Source: Planctomycetota bacterium (GTDB lineage: Bacteria > Planctomycetota > Brocadiia > Brocadiales > Brocadiaceae). Taken from it: a DNA stretch of 64,000 bases. The position numbers and the translations under genes are program-made. The DNA is taken from assembly GCA_016873165.1 (NCBI GenBank), contig VGXV01000014.1, positions 1 through 64,000 of the forward strand. Reading direction: 5' to 3'. Each line of letters opens with the position of its first letter. Position 1 is the first letter of the stretch. The notes beneath the pieces were generated by a model. It was not told where the DNA came from, searched no databases, and saw nothing but the letters and a program-made list of their open reading frames with translations. Shown here in pieces: positions 1 through 8,393 of this stretch.

Positions 1-107
1 GTTCTGTGCTTTTTCGTCTCTCTTTATCGCTCATAATAACAGTATAAAAAATTTATTCCGAAAAAGTCAGTTTTTTCTTTATCTTTCTTGTTTATCCTTG
101 CTTACAT

Positions 108-791
108 TTATATTTGACTTAGCCCTGTACGGCCGCCGTGTTCTTCGATAAATTTTTCACTTTGAACAAACATCCCCCCGGCACCACAACATCCGTCATA
201 AACACGTCCCTTGTATGGTTCAAGCATTTCAACAAGGAGTTTTACGATACAGGCGGGGGTATAAAACTGTCCCCCTTTCTTGCCTTCAGCATCGGCAAAT
301 TGACCGAGAAAATATTCATACACCCTGCCAAGTAAATCTTTTGCTTTATGTCCACTTTGGTTGAATCCAATAGTCCCGATAAGGTCAATAAGTTCTCCCA
401 GGCGCTGTTTGTTGAGTTCGGGATCAGCGTATATCTTTGGCAAAACACCCTTCAGTGAAGGGTTTATTTTTTCAATGGAATCCATTGCGTTATCAATAAA
501 CTTACCAATCTCTGGCTGCTTAGCCCGATCCTGCAAGTACTGCCAGCGTGCTTTCACAGGGACAAAAAAGATATTATGGGCAAGGTACTCGTCTTTATCT
601 TCCGGATCAGCGCCTTCAAATTCTCCCTCTCCGGAATTCAGTTTTTCATACAGATCATTAAAGGCATCGGAGACATATTTAAGAAAAATTAAACCGAGCA
701 CAACATGTTTATACTCGGCTGCATCCATATTACTGCGGAGCTTGTCAGCCGCCGCCCATAGTGTCCTTTCCATCTCATTTTTATTTGGCAT
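108..791 (-). pseudogene. hsdM: Truncated type I restriction-modification methyltransferase subunit (HsdM N-terminal part)
   Basis: Reads as the first 227 residues of a type I R-M DNA adenine methyltransferase. The helical HsdM_N domain occupies about residues 1-140. The start of the N6-methylase domain follows, with '[18 protein letters not shown]' and an SAM motif I written [10 protein letters not shown] (the family normally has DPCCGSGGMF). Family members are about 500 aa. Here the frame stops shortly after 'FIEEHGGR', before the catalytic NPP[FY] motif, and positions 1-107 do not continue it. The start at 791 has an AAAGGA ribosome site. No hsdS or hsdR is visible inside the window. A truncated, probably inactive remnant; a frameshift with continuation beyond the window edge is less likely. 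Confidence 0.75.
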
Positions 792-1125
792 TCATTATTC
801 CTTTTATTAACTAAAAAATGTTGTTTCTTAAATATATTGGTAATGGAGCGCCATTGCTTTCAAATATTAATAAATAGGGAGTTTATTTATGCGAGATGGT
901 GATAAAAGCATGTCTTATTCTGTGAACTCGTTTTATTAAATTCTCTAAAGAACGAACATTTTAAGAATGTTTGCTTGTAATGTCGGGAAGCACGTATCCC
1001 ATATTCCCGCATGATTTAATCCTAAATTTTATGCAAAATCAAGATATAAAATGGCAGTTTTATGGTTGAAATTAAAATTTTAAAAATATTAAAAAACATT
1101 GACTTCTTAGTTCTTCGGAATGGCT
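792..1125. other. Intergenic, no gene recognised
   Basis: A+T-rich stretch between the hsdM remnant and the DUF296 gene. The only start with an SD-like sequence (889) opens a 16-codon frame with no recognisable content. No clear terminator or repeat was seen. Confidence 0.5.
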
Positions 1126-1563
1126 TTAAGGTATCTTCAGCAGGGACATTCCTGATGCCGGGTCGAATTCCCGCATGGCGTTTATTCCGGAAAGTTCGAG
1201 GATGACCGCTTCGAGCACGAGGAATGTTTCTGCTTTTTCCCTGAGACAGCCTACCTTTACCGAATCTCCTTTTCCGAAAGCGCCGTGCAAATGCACCTTT
1301 GGTTTATCTCCCTGATAAAATATTGTGCCAAAACCAATCACTTCGTGGCTTTCTCCCAATTCTCTCCACATGGGGATAGGCGGAAAAGATTCGGTTTCCG
1401 GGCCGACAACAAATTTCCCTTCACGCATACCACCGACTAAATAAAAGGCCGCTGCGGGGATATTTTCTTTTTTAATTATTTGAATCAAATTTTCCAAAAC
1501 ATTTTCACCATCCTCAAATTTTGCGACAATAACCTTTCCTATCGTGCCTACCTGATATTTCAT
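1126..1563 (-). CDS. DUF296 / PPC-domain protein
   Basis: A 145-residue protein that is entirely one PPC (plant and prokaryote conserved, DUF296) domain. The family signature is clear: 'AAAFYLVGGMREGKFVVG' near the N-terminus, then the central 'KVHLHGAFGKGD' followed by 'GCLREKAETFLVLEAVILEL'. Bacterial PPC proteins are small trimeric proteins of uncertain function, often described as DNA-binding because plant versions carry AT-hooks; no AT-hook is present here. It is divergent from the acetyl-CoA synthetase gene, with about 110 bp of A+T-rich sequence between them that probably holds both promoters. Family assignment is firm; function is unknown. Confidence 0.85.
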   Translation of the reverse strand: MKYQVGTIGKVIVAKFEDGENVLENLIQIIKKENIPAAAFYLVGGMREGKFVVGPETESFPPIPMWRELGESHEVIGFGTIFYQGDKPKVHLHGAFGKGDSVKVGCLREKAETFLVLEAVILELSGINAMREFDPASGMSLLKIP

Positions 1564-1676
1564 GTGTGAATCCCCTCTGATTTATAAAAAAAGTAATTGA
1601 TATAAGACCTATTATTATATATAAATTTTGTAATAACATTCATTTTTTATCAATTTTTCACTAAATACACTCCTCT

Positions 1677-3407
1677 ATGAATAAGACGGAAATAATCAGC
1701 AAAAACCCTGGAATGCGCAATCTTATTAATTATGATGACCAGTACAGGAATTTTTCATGGGAAATGGTGAAAGAGGAACTTGGCCTTGCCGACAACAGAG
1801 TAAATATTGCTTACGAGGCCATCGACAAACACGCCAGTACATGGAGAAAAAACAAGGTAGCATTGTATTGGGAAGGTTCGGATGGCACACACTTGAAATT
1901 TACATTTCAGGAATTGAAAATCCTTTCCGATAAATGTGCCAATATGTTGCAGACATTAGGGGTCGGAAAAGGAGACCGCGTCTTTATATTCCTGCCGCGT
2001 GTTCTGGAGCTTTTTGTCAGTATGATCGCAATTGCGAAGCTTGGCGCCATTTCGGGACCGATGTTTTCCGCGTTCGGGCCTGACGCAGTGCGAGACCGTT
2101 TACAGAACAGTGAAGCAAAAGTTCTCATCACCACTCCAGAATTAAAGGAACGCGTTGATACGGTGCTGTGGGAATTACCTAAATTGGAACGGATTGTACT
2201 GGTAAATGTTAAGGAAGACTATGAACTGGAAGAAGGAAATGTATGTTATAAAACCCTAATGAAAGACGCTTCAGATCAGTTTGAAATAGAATGGATGCAC
2301 CTTGAAGATCCGTTCTACATTTTATATACATCGGGAACGACGGGAAAACCGAAGGGCGTGACGCATGTTCACAACGATATGATTTCGCACTATATTACCA
2401 CAAAATGGACATTAGATTTGAGAGATGATGATATTTACTGGTGCACGGCAGATCCAGGTTGGGTAACGGGAACGGTGTATGGTGTGTGGGGACCATGGTT
2501 AAATGGTGTCTCAGTATATGTATATGATGGCAGGTTTGATGCGAATAAGTGGTATGAATCCATACAAACATTTAAGATTACGACATGGTATACTGCTCCT
2601 ACCGCGTTGCGCATGTTAATGAAATCGGGAGATTACGTTGTTACTCAATACGATTTAGGAAGCTTGCGGTATATTTGCAGTGTGGGAGAACCCCTTAATC
2701 CCGAAGTGATCAAGTGGGGTATGAATGTGTATAATCTTCCTATCCATGATACATGGTGGCAAACGGAAACAGGGTCTATCATGATTGCGAATTATCCGTG
2801 TTTACCAATAAAACCCGGTTCTATGGGAAAGCCGTTTCCAGGCATTAAGGCTGCCATCATTGATGGCAAGGGAACCGAGCTTCCCGATGGACATCATGGC
2901 ATTCTGGCATTAAAGCCGGGCTGGCCCTCTATGTTAAGAAAAGTATGGGGCGATGAAAACCGTTTCAAAGAATATTTCAGCATTGAGGGGTGGTACACCA
3001 CAGGCGACACTGCGTATAAAGATAAAGACGGTTATTTCTGGTTTATCGGAAGGGCAGATGATGTTATCAATACGTCAGGTCATAGAGTGGGTCCGTTTGA
3101 GGTGGAAAGCGCTCTGCTGGAACATCGGGCGGTTGCTGAAGCAGGGGTCATTGGCAAACCCGATCCGGAAAGGGGTGAAATTATAAAGGCATTTATTGCC
3201 CTTAAAGAGGGATTTGAACCTTCCCATGAATTGGAAGAAGAGATTAAAAAATTTATAAAACATCATCTTGCGGCACACGCCTATCCCCGTGAGATAGAAT
3301 TTTGTGACAATCTGCCAAAAACACGAAGCGGCAAAATTATGCGCAGACTTTTAAAGGCAAAGGACCTTGGGCTGCCCACCGGAGATATCTCTACGCTCGA
3401 AGATTAA
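1677..3407 (+). CDS. acsA: Acetyl-CoA synthetase (AMP-forming), short AcsA type
   Basis: Adenylate-forming enzyme that makes acetyl-CoA from acetate, ATP and CoA in the cytoplasm. At 576 aa it matches the shorter Bacillus-type AcsA rather than the ~650-aa enterobacterial Acs. Visible motifs: the P-loop-like 'YTSGTTGKPKG' (about residue 218), 'TWWQTETGSIM' (about 360), 'GWYTTGDTAYKDKDGYFWF' and 'GRADDVINTSGHRVGPFEVE' (about 440-480), and the C-terminal 'LPKTRSGKIMRRLL', which carries the lysine that is usually reversibly acetylated in this family. The start has no obvious SD. Two genes follow on the same strand (54-nt gap, then none), suggesting one transcript. Substrate could be another short acyl group such as propionate. 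Confidence 0.92.
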   Translation: MNKTEIISKNPGMRNLINYDDQYRNFSWEMVKEELGLADNRVNIAYEAIDKHASTWRKNKVALYWEGSDGTHLKFTFQELKILSDKCANMLQTLGVGKGDRVFIFLPRVLELFVSMIAIAKLGAISGPMFSAFGPDAVRDRLQNSEAKVLITTPELKERVDTVLWELPKLERIVLVNVKEDYELEEGNVCYKTLMKDASDQFEIEWMHLEDPFYILYTSGTTGKPKGVTHVHNDMISHYITTKWTLDLRDDDIYWCTADPGWVTGTVYGVWGPWLNGVSVYVYDGRFDANKWYESIQTFKITTWYTAPTALRMLMKSGDYVVTQYDLGSLRYICSVGEPLNPEVIKWGMNVYNLPIHDTWWQTETGSIMIANYPCLPIKPGSMGKPFPGIKAAIIDGKGTELPDGHHGILALKPGWPSMLRKVWGDENRFKEYFSIEGWYTTGDTAYKDKDGYFWFIGRADDVINTSGHRVGPFEVESALLEHRAVAEAGVIGKPDPERGEIIKAFIALKEGFEPSHELEEEIKKFIKHHLAAHAYPREIEFCDNLPKTRSGKIMRRLLKAKDLGLPTGDISTLED

Positions 3408-3461
3408 AAAAAATATCCGTTAAAAGAACAATCTTTTTTTATAAGAGGAGAAATTTAACTA

Positions 3462-4103
3462 ATGGAACAGACAAAATTTAACAAACCATTCTTCAAAGAT
3501 GTGGAACCGATAAAAATCAGGGATTTGCTTGCAGTGGCGCTCGGCGCAATTGATAAAAACGAACCTTTTGTCTTTACGTATATGGACGTAGTGAAACTTG
3601 CCGGACATTCATGTCCTGCCGTTTCCGGCGCATATAAGCTGACTCAATTAGCCTTAAAAGCCTTATATAAAAATGAAATGCCCGAACGCGGACAAATTCT
3701 TGTTACATTCAAGGGGGATGTGGAATACAAGGTGAATGGCCCGATATCGCAGGTGGTTACCTTGATAACAGGGGCTTCCGGAGAGACAGGGTTTAAAGGA
3801 CTGGGAGGCGGCAGATACAACAGATACAATCTGCTTTCGTTTGATGAGAAACAGGAAGCGGCACCAAATGCCGTATGCACAGCACTATTTGAAAGAATGG
3901 ATACTCATAAAAAAATAGAAATCAGCTACCGCAACCACATGCTTCCGATGAATCCTAAAATGGGCGATCTGATGCCCCTTGCAGTGACAGGAAAGGGTAC
4001 GGATGCTCAAGTAAAAGAATTCGGTGAATTATGGCATGAGAGAATTAAAATCGTATTATTGAATCCGCCGGAAGGAATGTTTGAAATAAAGGAAGTAAAA
4101 TAA
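3462..4103 (+). CDS. FmdE-like domain protein
   Basis: A 213-residue soluble protein. 'VVKLAGHSCPAVSGAYKL' (about residues 45-62) resembles the His/Cys signature (GHxCPG...G) of the FmdE domain, found in a subunit of formylmethanofuran dehydrogenase and in many stand-alone bacterial proteins of unknown role. The following region contains 'GGGRYNRYNL'. A good AGAGGAG ribosome site precedes the start. It is the second gene of the acs cluster and the next gene begins right after its stop codon. A metal-binding or C1-related role is an inference; there is no other evidence of methanofuran chemistry in the window. Confidence 0.6.
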   Translation: MEQTKFNKPFFKDVEPIKIRDLLAVALGAIDKNEPFVFTYMDVVKLAGHSCPAVSGAYKLTQLALKALYKNEMPERGQILVTFKGDVEYKVNGPISQVVTLITGASGETGFKGLGGGRYNRYNLLSFDEKQEAAPNAVCTALFERMDTHKKIEISYRNHMLPMNPKMGDLMPLAVTGKGTDAQVKEFGELWHERIKIVLLNPPEGMFEIKEVK

Positions 4104-4610
4104 ATGATACTCCGCAATTTCCGGCGTCTTAAAAAATGGAAGATGTGCTTTATTACGGTTTTTTCGGGAGGCATCTTTTCTCTTTTATCATCATATTTTC
4201 ATGTAGCAGTGGCAGACATGGCGCTTGTCCATGCAAATGTTGTGTGGGAAATGACAGATGTTGTAATACAGGAAAATTCCGTTGTAAGCTGGAATGTCGA
4301 AAAGGACAATGTATGGAGCTTTAACCCGGATCTTTATCCCGAGGGGCATTCCGCGGATGGCATCCCTGTATTGGCGTTAATAAATTACGTATTAACAGAT
4401 CAACCCATTGGCATGCTTGTTGGAAGATTTGGAGATTGCGGCAGAACGTTTCCTATGGGAAGTAATGGTTCAATTCGTCCGTTGCCGGCTGAGGAAGGTG
4501 AATTTTTATATCTCAGCATGAATGATGACATCATTGGAAATTACGGAAAAGGTTTTAAGGATAATACCGGGGCGCTTAAGGTGCAAATTACCCAAACAAG
4601 GAAAGACTGA
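4104..4610 (+). CDS. Secreted PA-IL (LecA)-like lectin-fold protein
   Basis: A 168-residue exported protein. The N-terminus has a basic region (RRLKKWK), a hydrophobic stretch and a plausible signal peptidase site after 'HVAVA'. The mature part resembles the PA-I galactophilic lectin fold. It has an 'IGMLVGRFGDCGRTFPMGSN' strand pair and a C-terminal 'YLSMNDDIIGNYG...DNTGALKVQI', parallel to the 'NDxxGxYxxNxGxxxVxI' calcium/sugar-binding loop of LecA-like domains. The Asp and Asn positions that bind Ca2+ in LecA appear to be kept. ATG follows the previous stop directly, so it is translationally coupled to the FmdE-like gene. Sugar specificity is unknown. Confidence 0.65.
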   Translation: MILRNFRRLKKWKMCFITVFSGGIFSLLSSYFHVAVADMALVHANVVWEMTDVVIQENSVVSWNVEKDNVWSFNPDLYPEGHSADGIPVLALINYVLTDQPIGMLVGRFGDCGRTFPMGSNGSIRPLPAEEGEFLYLSMNDDIIGNYGKGFKDNTGALKVQITQTRKD

Positions 4611-4725
4611 ATATACCCCATACGGAATATACGCAAAGTTGCACAATCCTCAGAAATAAAAGAAAAGAGAAAGCATCTATACAACATTTCTCTCTGATCT
4701 GTTATTTCGTTCATAAATATATCAC

Positions 4726-4753
4726 TTGACGAAGAACGTTTAAAATGTATAAT
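4726..4753 (+). promoter_or_regulatory. Sigma-70-type promoter for the 4903 gene
   Basis: TTGACG (4726-4731), 16-nt spacer, perfect TATAAT (4748-4753). It sits about 150 nt before the start codon, so the transcript has a leader of about 140 nt. The same TTGAC-N16-TATAnn layout precedes the genes at 37940 and 41196. Confidence 0.7.
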
Positions 4754-4804
4754 AAATCACTATTTTGAAATAATCAGCAATACTGTTATGAGGTGATATA
4801 CTAC

Positions 4805-4846
4805 GAAAGGGGGTGGAATAACAGGGAGGAGAATAAATTACTTTGC
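4805..4846 (+). promoter_or_regulatory. Two purine-rich boxes in the long 5' leader
   Basis: Box A (GAAAGGGGG, 4805 on) and box B (GGGAGGAGAATAAATTA, 4824-4840, then CTTTG) lie 60-100 nt upstream of the true start codon, which has its own AAAGGAG. Matching boxes occur in the leaders at 37821-37884 and 41051-41125. Confidence 0.5.
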
Positions 4847-4902
4847 ACACTCTATAGGAATCTTATACGTTATATTTAAAAAAAAGGAAAGGAGAATAGG
4901 TA

Positions 4903-5247
4903 ATGTTTAAGAAGGTATTGATGGGAATGTTTGGTGCGGCAGTTATTGCAGGAATCGGCATGACAACAGCACAGGCTTATGATGTAAAACCTGCAAAATT
5001 ATGGGTAACGGCGATTGCTATTGGTACTCCAATTGTAGGCGCTGAAATTAAGGTTGGAGATGAAGAATGTACAACCGGCAATAATGGCACCTGTGTATTT
5101 GAGTTGAAACCTGGTGTATACGAAGTTTCTGTTCATGAACATGGCGGACAGAGCGCGCACACAGAACTTGTTTTGGAAGAAGGAAACATTCGCTTTTTGT
5201 CATTGGATCTTGGCGCAGCGGCTCTTCATCCATCAGGCCACCACTAA
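4903..5247 (+). CDS. Small secreted protein with a carboxypeptidase-regulatory/CnaB-like beta-sandwich
   Basis: A 114-residue protein with a classical signal peptide ending at 'TTAQA'. The mature ~90 residues read as a transthyretin-like or CarboxypepD_reg/CnaB beta-sandwich: 'GTPIVGAEIKVGDEECTTGN' followed by 'GTCVFELKPGVYEVSVHEHG'. The C-terminus is His-rich (HPSGHH). It is monocistronic, with a near-consensus promoter, a long leader, a strong AAAGGAG ribosome site and a perfect intrinsic terminator, all signs of high expression. A structural, binding or metal-related envelope role is possible; the true function is unknown. Confidence 0.75.
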   Translation: MFKKVLMGMFGAAVIAGIGMTTAQAYDVKPAKLWVTAIAIGTPIVGAEIKVGDEECTTGNNGTCVFELKPGVYEVSVHEHGGQSAHTELVLEEGNIRFLSLDLGAAALHPSGHH

Positions 5248-5280
5248 TTTAGCGTTAAATATTTACAACTGTATATTTAA

Positions 5281-5316
5281 AAAGCAGTTATCACTCATCG
5301 TGATAACTGCTTTTTT
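5281..5316 (+). terminator. Intrinsic terminator
   Basis: Perfect 13-bp stem (5281-5293 with 5301-5313, extendable by one pair) closed by a short loop and followed by a T-run, 33 nt after the 4903 gene's stop. The A-run on the other side makes it potentially bidirectional. Confidence 0.9.
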
Positions 5317-5617
5317 ATTTCACCAAAAAAAACGTGTAAATATGTTGCATGTTGCAGTTTGAGTTTTTGATGCATAGCGGCTCATTAAATAATACTGAAC
5401 ATTTTCCTAATGTTCTTTTTGCTGTCATTGGTAATAATCAGCCAATAACAGTACTCTTTTCATACGATATTATATCCGCAATTTTTACATAGCAAATCAT
5501 TAATAACAATTCCGTTTCCTTATCTACAGGTTATCTCAATGGTTGTGAAATACCATGCGACTTATATAAAAATATCATCGATATGGCATCACAGTTGCTT
5601 ATGGCACACATTAGTTA

Positions 5618-6085
5618 ATGTACCTCCTAAAAAAGGTACTATTTTTGTTAACAACCGCCGTTTTGGCAAAGCATGTATATTTTACTATGAAAATTACTAA
5701 AAACCGTAGAATGCCTTTAGTATCTTCAGAGAAGCAAGGAGAAATTGACTTTCTCATTGATTCGATCACAGACCCCATTGTTATATTTGATGCTGAATTT
5801 AATATTAAAAAGTTGAATAAAGCTGCCAGACAATTTTTTCCTGGCAATCCTGTTGACAAGAAATGTTTTGCAACAAAACACAAGTTTGCCTCTGCGTGCA
5901 AAGATTGCCTGATCTGGCAGACGTTAAAAACGGGGCATTCAACATCCGGAGAAATTTTAAACTTTAAAACTGGCGATCCTATTCTTTTAAAAACATACCC
6001 GATTTTCAATAATCAGAAAAAACTAAAAGGCGTTGTGCTTATTGGCAGAAATAGCAGTGATGTGCCAATAAAGTGGATGCGATAA
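5618..6085 (+). CDS. Stand-alone PAS-domain protein with a Cys/His motif
   Basis: A 155-residue protein whose body (from about residue 40) is a PAS domain beginning 'LIDSITDPIVIFDAEFNIKK'. It includes 'KKCFATKHKFASACKDCLIW', a C-x5-H-x5-C-x2-C arrangement found in PAS domains of bacterial sensor kinases. No kinase, GGDEF or HTH output domain follows, so it would have to act on a partner. The first 23 residues are hydrophobic and could be an anchor; alternatively translation starts at the in-frame ATG at 5687. Neither start has a good SD. It is alone between the 4903 gene and the lipoprotein gene. Confidence 0.6.
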   Translation: MYLLKKVLFLLTTAVLAKHVYFTMKITKNRRMPLVSSEKQGEIDFLIDSITDPIVIFDAEFNIKKLNKAARQFFPGNPVDKKCFATKHKFASACKDCLIWQTLKTGHSTSGEILNFKTGDPILLKTYPIFNNQKKLKGVVLIGRNSSDVPIKWMR

Positions 6086-6310
6086 AAAACGGCGCTGTTG
6101 AGGGCATTTCAGTTTTTCCCGCAAGATTATTTTTCCCAGGGCAATTCTATTCAGCAATATCCAAGATAAAATAATTTTCTTGTGAATGAAAATATTTTAA
6201 TCCATACTAAAAGCTATTAATATTCAATAGCCTTTTTTCCCGGACAGGAAAGAATAGATATTTGCGACACACAATTCAGTAAAACATTACCAAAAGCGCT
6301 GTGAGTACGT

Positions 6311-6982
6311 ATGGGTAAATTAAAATTTATAAAAAAAAAATACAGAGTTGTTTTGCTTATTTTCCTGATTCTGAGCGGCTGTTTCAGCACGCAAAAACCT
6401 CCGGTCACCATTGCTCCCTCGTGCAACAAGAGGATTTATGAAATATCGAAGCAGCCGTTGACCATGGGTATCTATATCGATCCTGTCCTGAGAAACCACG
6501 AGCAGAAAGAAAAGCTGTGGCATCAAATCATTGGAATTCAATACTTTGTTTTTCCCGTTGGAATGCCTCTTGCGAAAAAAATCGAGGAAACATGTCAGTC
6601 TTTATTTAATAATGTGGTTTTCCTGAATAATCCGGAGGATAAGGCATTATTAGAAGGGAAATCACTGGATGGAATTCTGGAATTTCGTTTAAAAAATTCG
6701 GATATTCACCTGCGAATCGAGGAAGCGGTGTTGCATGCGATAGGGGAACATTATCTTTCTCTCTATGTTATGCTCTATGACACGAAACAAAATAAATTAT
6801 GGGAAGATGAAGTTTTTGCAGAGGGGAAAGGATTGGATGTGGTTACATCGCAAGTCGAATGGGAATGGTGGATCACTTCAGGGCCGAAATTTGGGCCTGC
6901 CGTTGATATGGCGATTGAAAATATTACCTATAACTTGGCGCAAAAACTTACTGTGGTAAAAGAAATTCTTGGTCAAAAATAG
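6311..6982 (+). CDS. Conserved-looking lipoprotein of unknown function
   Basis: A 223-residue protein with a lipoprotein signal: basic 'KKKYR', hydrophobic 'VVLLIFLIL', then the lipobox LSGC with Cys at about residue 24. The mature part has an alternating beta pattern and a 'VEWEWWITSGPKFGPAVDMA' segment that I do not recognise. It was the last gene before the integrated element: its stop lies about 50 bp from the left direct repeat at 7030. The role is unknown; an outer-membrane or periplasmic location is inferred from the lipobox. Confidence 0.65.
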   Translation: MGKLKFIKKKYRVVLLIFLILSGCFSTQKPPVTIAPSCNKRIYEISKQPLTMGIYIDPVLRNHEQKEKLWHQIIGIQYFVFPVGMPLAKKIEETCQSLFNNVVFLNNPEDKALLEGKSLDGILEFRLKNSDIHLRIEEAVLHAIGEHYLSLYVMLYDTKQNKLWEDEVFAEGKGLDVVTSQVEWEWWITSGPKFGPAVDMAIENITYNLAQKLTVVKEILGQK

Positions 6983-7016
6983 GAACATTCGTATGATAAA
7001 AACCAATCGTGCCAAA

Positions 7017-7043
7017 CGGGAATATTCCCGAAATACTATTGCA
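7017..7043. other. Left attachment-site candidate (attL)
   Basis: GAAATACTATTGCA at 7030-7043 is repeated exactly at 18150-18163. It abuts a perfect 14-bp palindrome CGGGAATATTCCCG (7017-7030). It lies 112 bp outside the 3' end of the integrase gene, the usual place for an att core. Confidence 0.6.
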
Positions 7044-7083
7044 ATATTTACTATTTTCTCCGCCTATTACCATGCAACCTTTG

Positions 7084-7149
7084 TCGCTGTAGCCTTACAA
7101 GGCAATTCGTTGCTGGCGTTCTTAAAGCCATGTCGTACCGTAGTCGTAC
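7084..7149 (+). repeat. Left arm-type site candidate
   Basis: TCGCTGT (7084), AAGGC (7099), then GTCGTAC at 7132 and 7143 (11-bp period). The same series in the same orientation and almost the same spacing recurs at 17953-18017. Likely arm-type integrase or accessory protein sites. Confidence 0.5.
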
Positions 7150-7154
7150 TTTAT

Positions 7155-8327
7155 CTATTGCGCTATGGCCAAAGAGGTCTTTGATTGCTTACTCAAGACA
7201 TGTTCTGTCAATGCATTAATCGCCGTTTTCTTTGAATCCATACCGGTATGTGAATACTTTTGCAACATTCCCAAACTTGAATGCCCCGTCATACCCTGAA
7301 CAACCACCGCACCGACACCAAGTTCACCCTGAAGGATACTTGCGAAACTATGCCGTAAGTTATGGAAGGTAAAACCCTGAATACCTAAACTCTTAAATAA
7401 CTGGCTGAAATGTTCACTATATCGAATGATTACTTTTTGAGTTATCTTCCCTTCAATAAACAGCCTATCGCCGGAGTTTAATTCCTTCCACTTCCGTAAC
7501 TCATCAATAAGATAGTCGGAAATAGGTATTGATACCATCTTGCCGGTCTTATGGTTAGAAGTGATTAAACCTTTGCTGAAATCAATATCCGCCCATGAGA
7601 GACCCAAGACCCCGCCTAAACGCAACCCCGTAAAAAGTCCTGTCAAAACCATTAATCTGTCTTTGCCTTGCAGTTTATCCAGCAATAAAGTTATTTCCTC
7701 TTGCGATAATACCCTGTCTTTGGTCTGTGTTGTTTTAAGTTTCTTTACTTGCTGGCATGGGTTCTTATCGATAAGACCTTGTTTTATTGCCGTGTTAAAC
7801 ATATTACCGAGAAAGGCAATATCCATATTGACCACCGAATCCTTAACCTGATCCTTTTCTTTCCTTTCAAGGCGATACCTTTCAATTATAAACGGCGTGA
7901 TCTTGTCCAAACGATAATCCCCAAGATATTGTACCAATACCCTGACCGCTCTTTTCTTCGCAAGTAACGTGTTCTCTTTATCCCCTCTGGATAATTCCAA
8001 ATACTTTTCGCTGTACTCTCTAAGGGTAGGTGTCTTTCTTGACTGCGGCAATCCGATAAGACCTCTCCGGATATTTGACCGGATATCCTCAAGGCGTTCC
8101 TTTGCTTCAGTCTTTGATATGCCTGTAAATACCTTTGAAACCCATCGACCGTCAATTTCCCTGTAATCAATCGACCACGCCCCGCAAGGTGAAGGTACGC
8201 CCTCTGGACAATGCTTGCCCCGCTTCCCTTCGCATTCGATACCCTTTTCTATTACCTTGCCGTATTTATCCCCCGAAGCCCTCTTGCCTTTGCATTCTCC
8301 ATAATACTTTCTCCAGCGTATTGCCAT
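7155..8327 (-). CDS. int: Tyrosine recombinase / phage-type integrase
   Basis: Site-specific recombinase expected to insert and excise the 7030-18163 element. The chosen start (8327) has GAAAGGGG seven nt upstream and gives 390 aa; the open frame extends 42 codons further upstream through a hairpin. N-terminal ~50 residues contain four Cys, possibly a zinc-ribbon-like arm-binding module. A SAM-like core-binding domain covers about 95-200. The catalytic domain shows 'TGLRLG' (first Arg), 'HNLRHSFAS' (HxLRH), 'GHSS' and the nucleophile Tyr in 'KYSHTG'. The usual acidic residue after the first Arg motif is Gly here. The 3' end faces the left att candidate, as is typical. Confidence 0.92.
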   Translation of the reverse strand: MAIRWRKYYGECKGKRASGDKYGKVIEKGIECEGKRGKHCPEGVPSPCGAWSIDYREIDGRWVSKVFTGISKTEAKERLEDIRSNIRRGLIGLPQSRKTPTLREYSEKYLELSRGDKENTLLAKKRAVRVLVQYLGDYRLDKITPFIIERYRLERKEKDQVKDSVVNMDIAFLGNMFNTAIKQGLIDKNPCQQVKKLKTTQTKDRVLSQEEITLLLDKLQGKDRLMVLTGLFTGLRLGGVLGLSWADIDFSKGLITSNHKTGKMVSIPISDYLIDELRKWKELNSGDRLFIEGKITQKVIIRYSEHFSQLFKSLGIQGFTFHNLRHSFASILQGELGVGAVVVQGMTGHSSLGMLQKYSHTGMDSKKTAINALTEHVLSKQSKTSLAIAQ

Positions 8328-8343
8328 ATATACCCCTTTCAAT

Positions 8344-8393
8344 AAAAAAGCCGTTAAGCCCTCATAATGCCGGTTATGAAGGTTAACGGCTTT
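8344..8393 (-). terminator. Terminator-like hairpin directly before int
   Basis: On the minus strand a perfect 11-bp stem (8347-8357 with 8383-8393), extended by a near-perfect inner stem, ends in a T-run four nt before the int ribosome site. It leaves no room for a promoter between hairpin and int. Confidence 0.7.

Noticed and set aside
889-936. 16-codon frame with an SD-like GGGAG
   Set aside because: Too short, with no coupling or similarity to support it.
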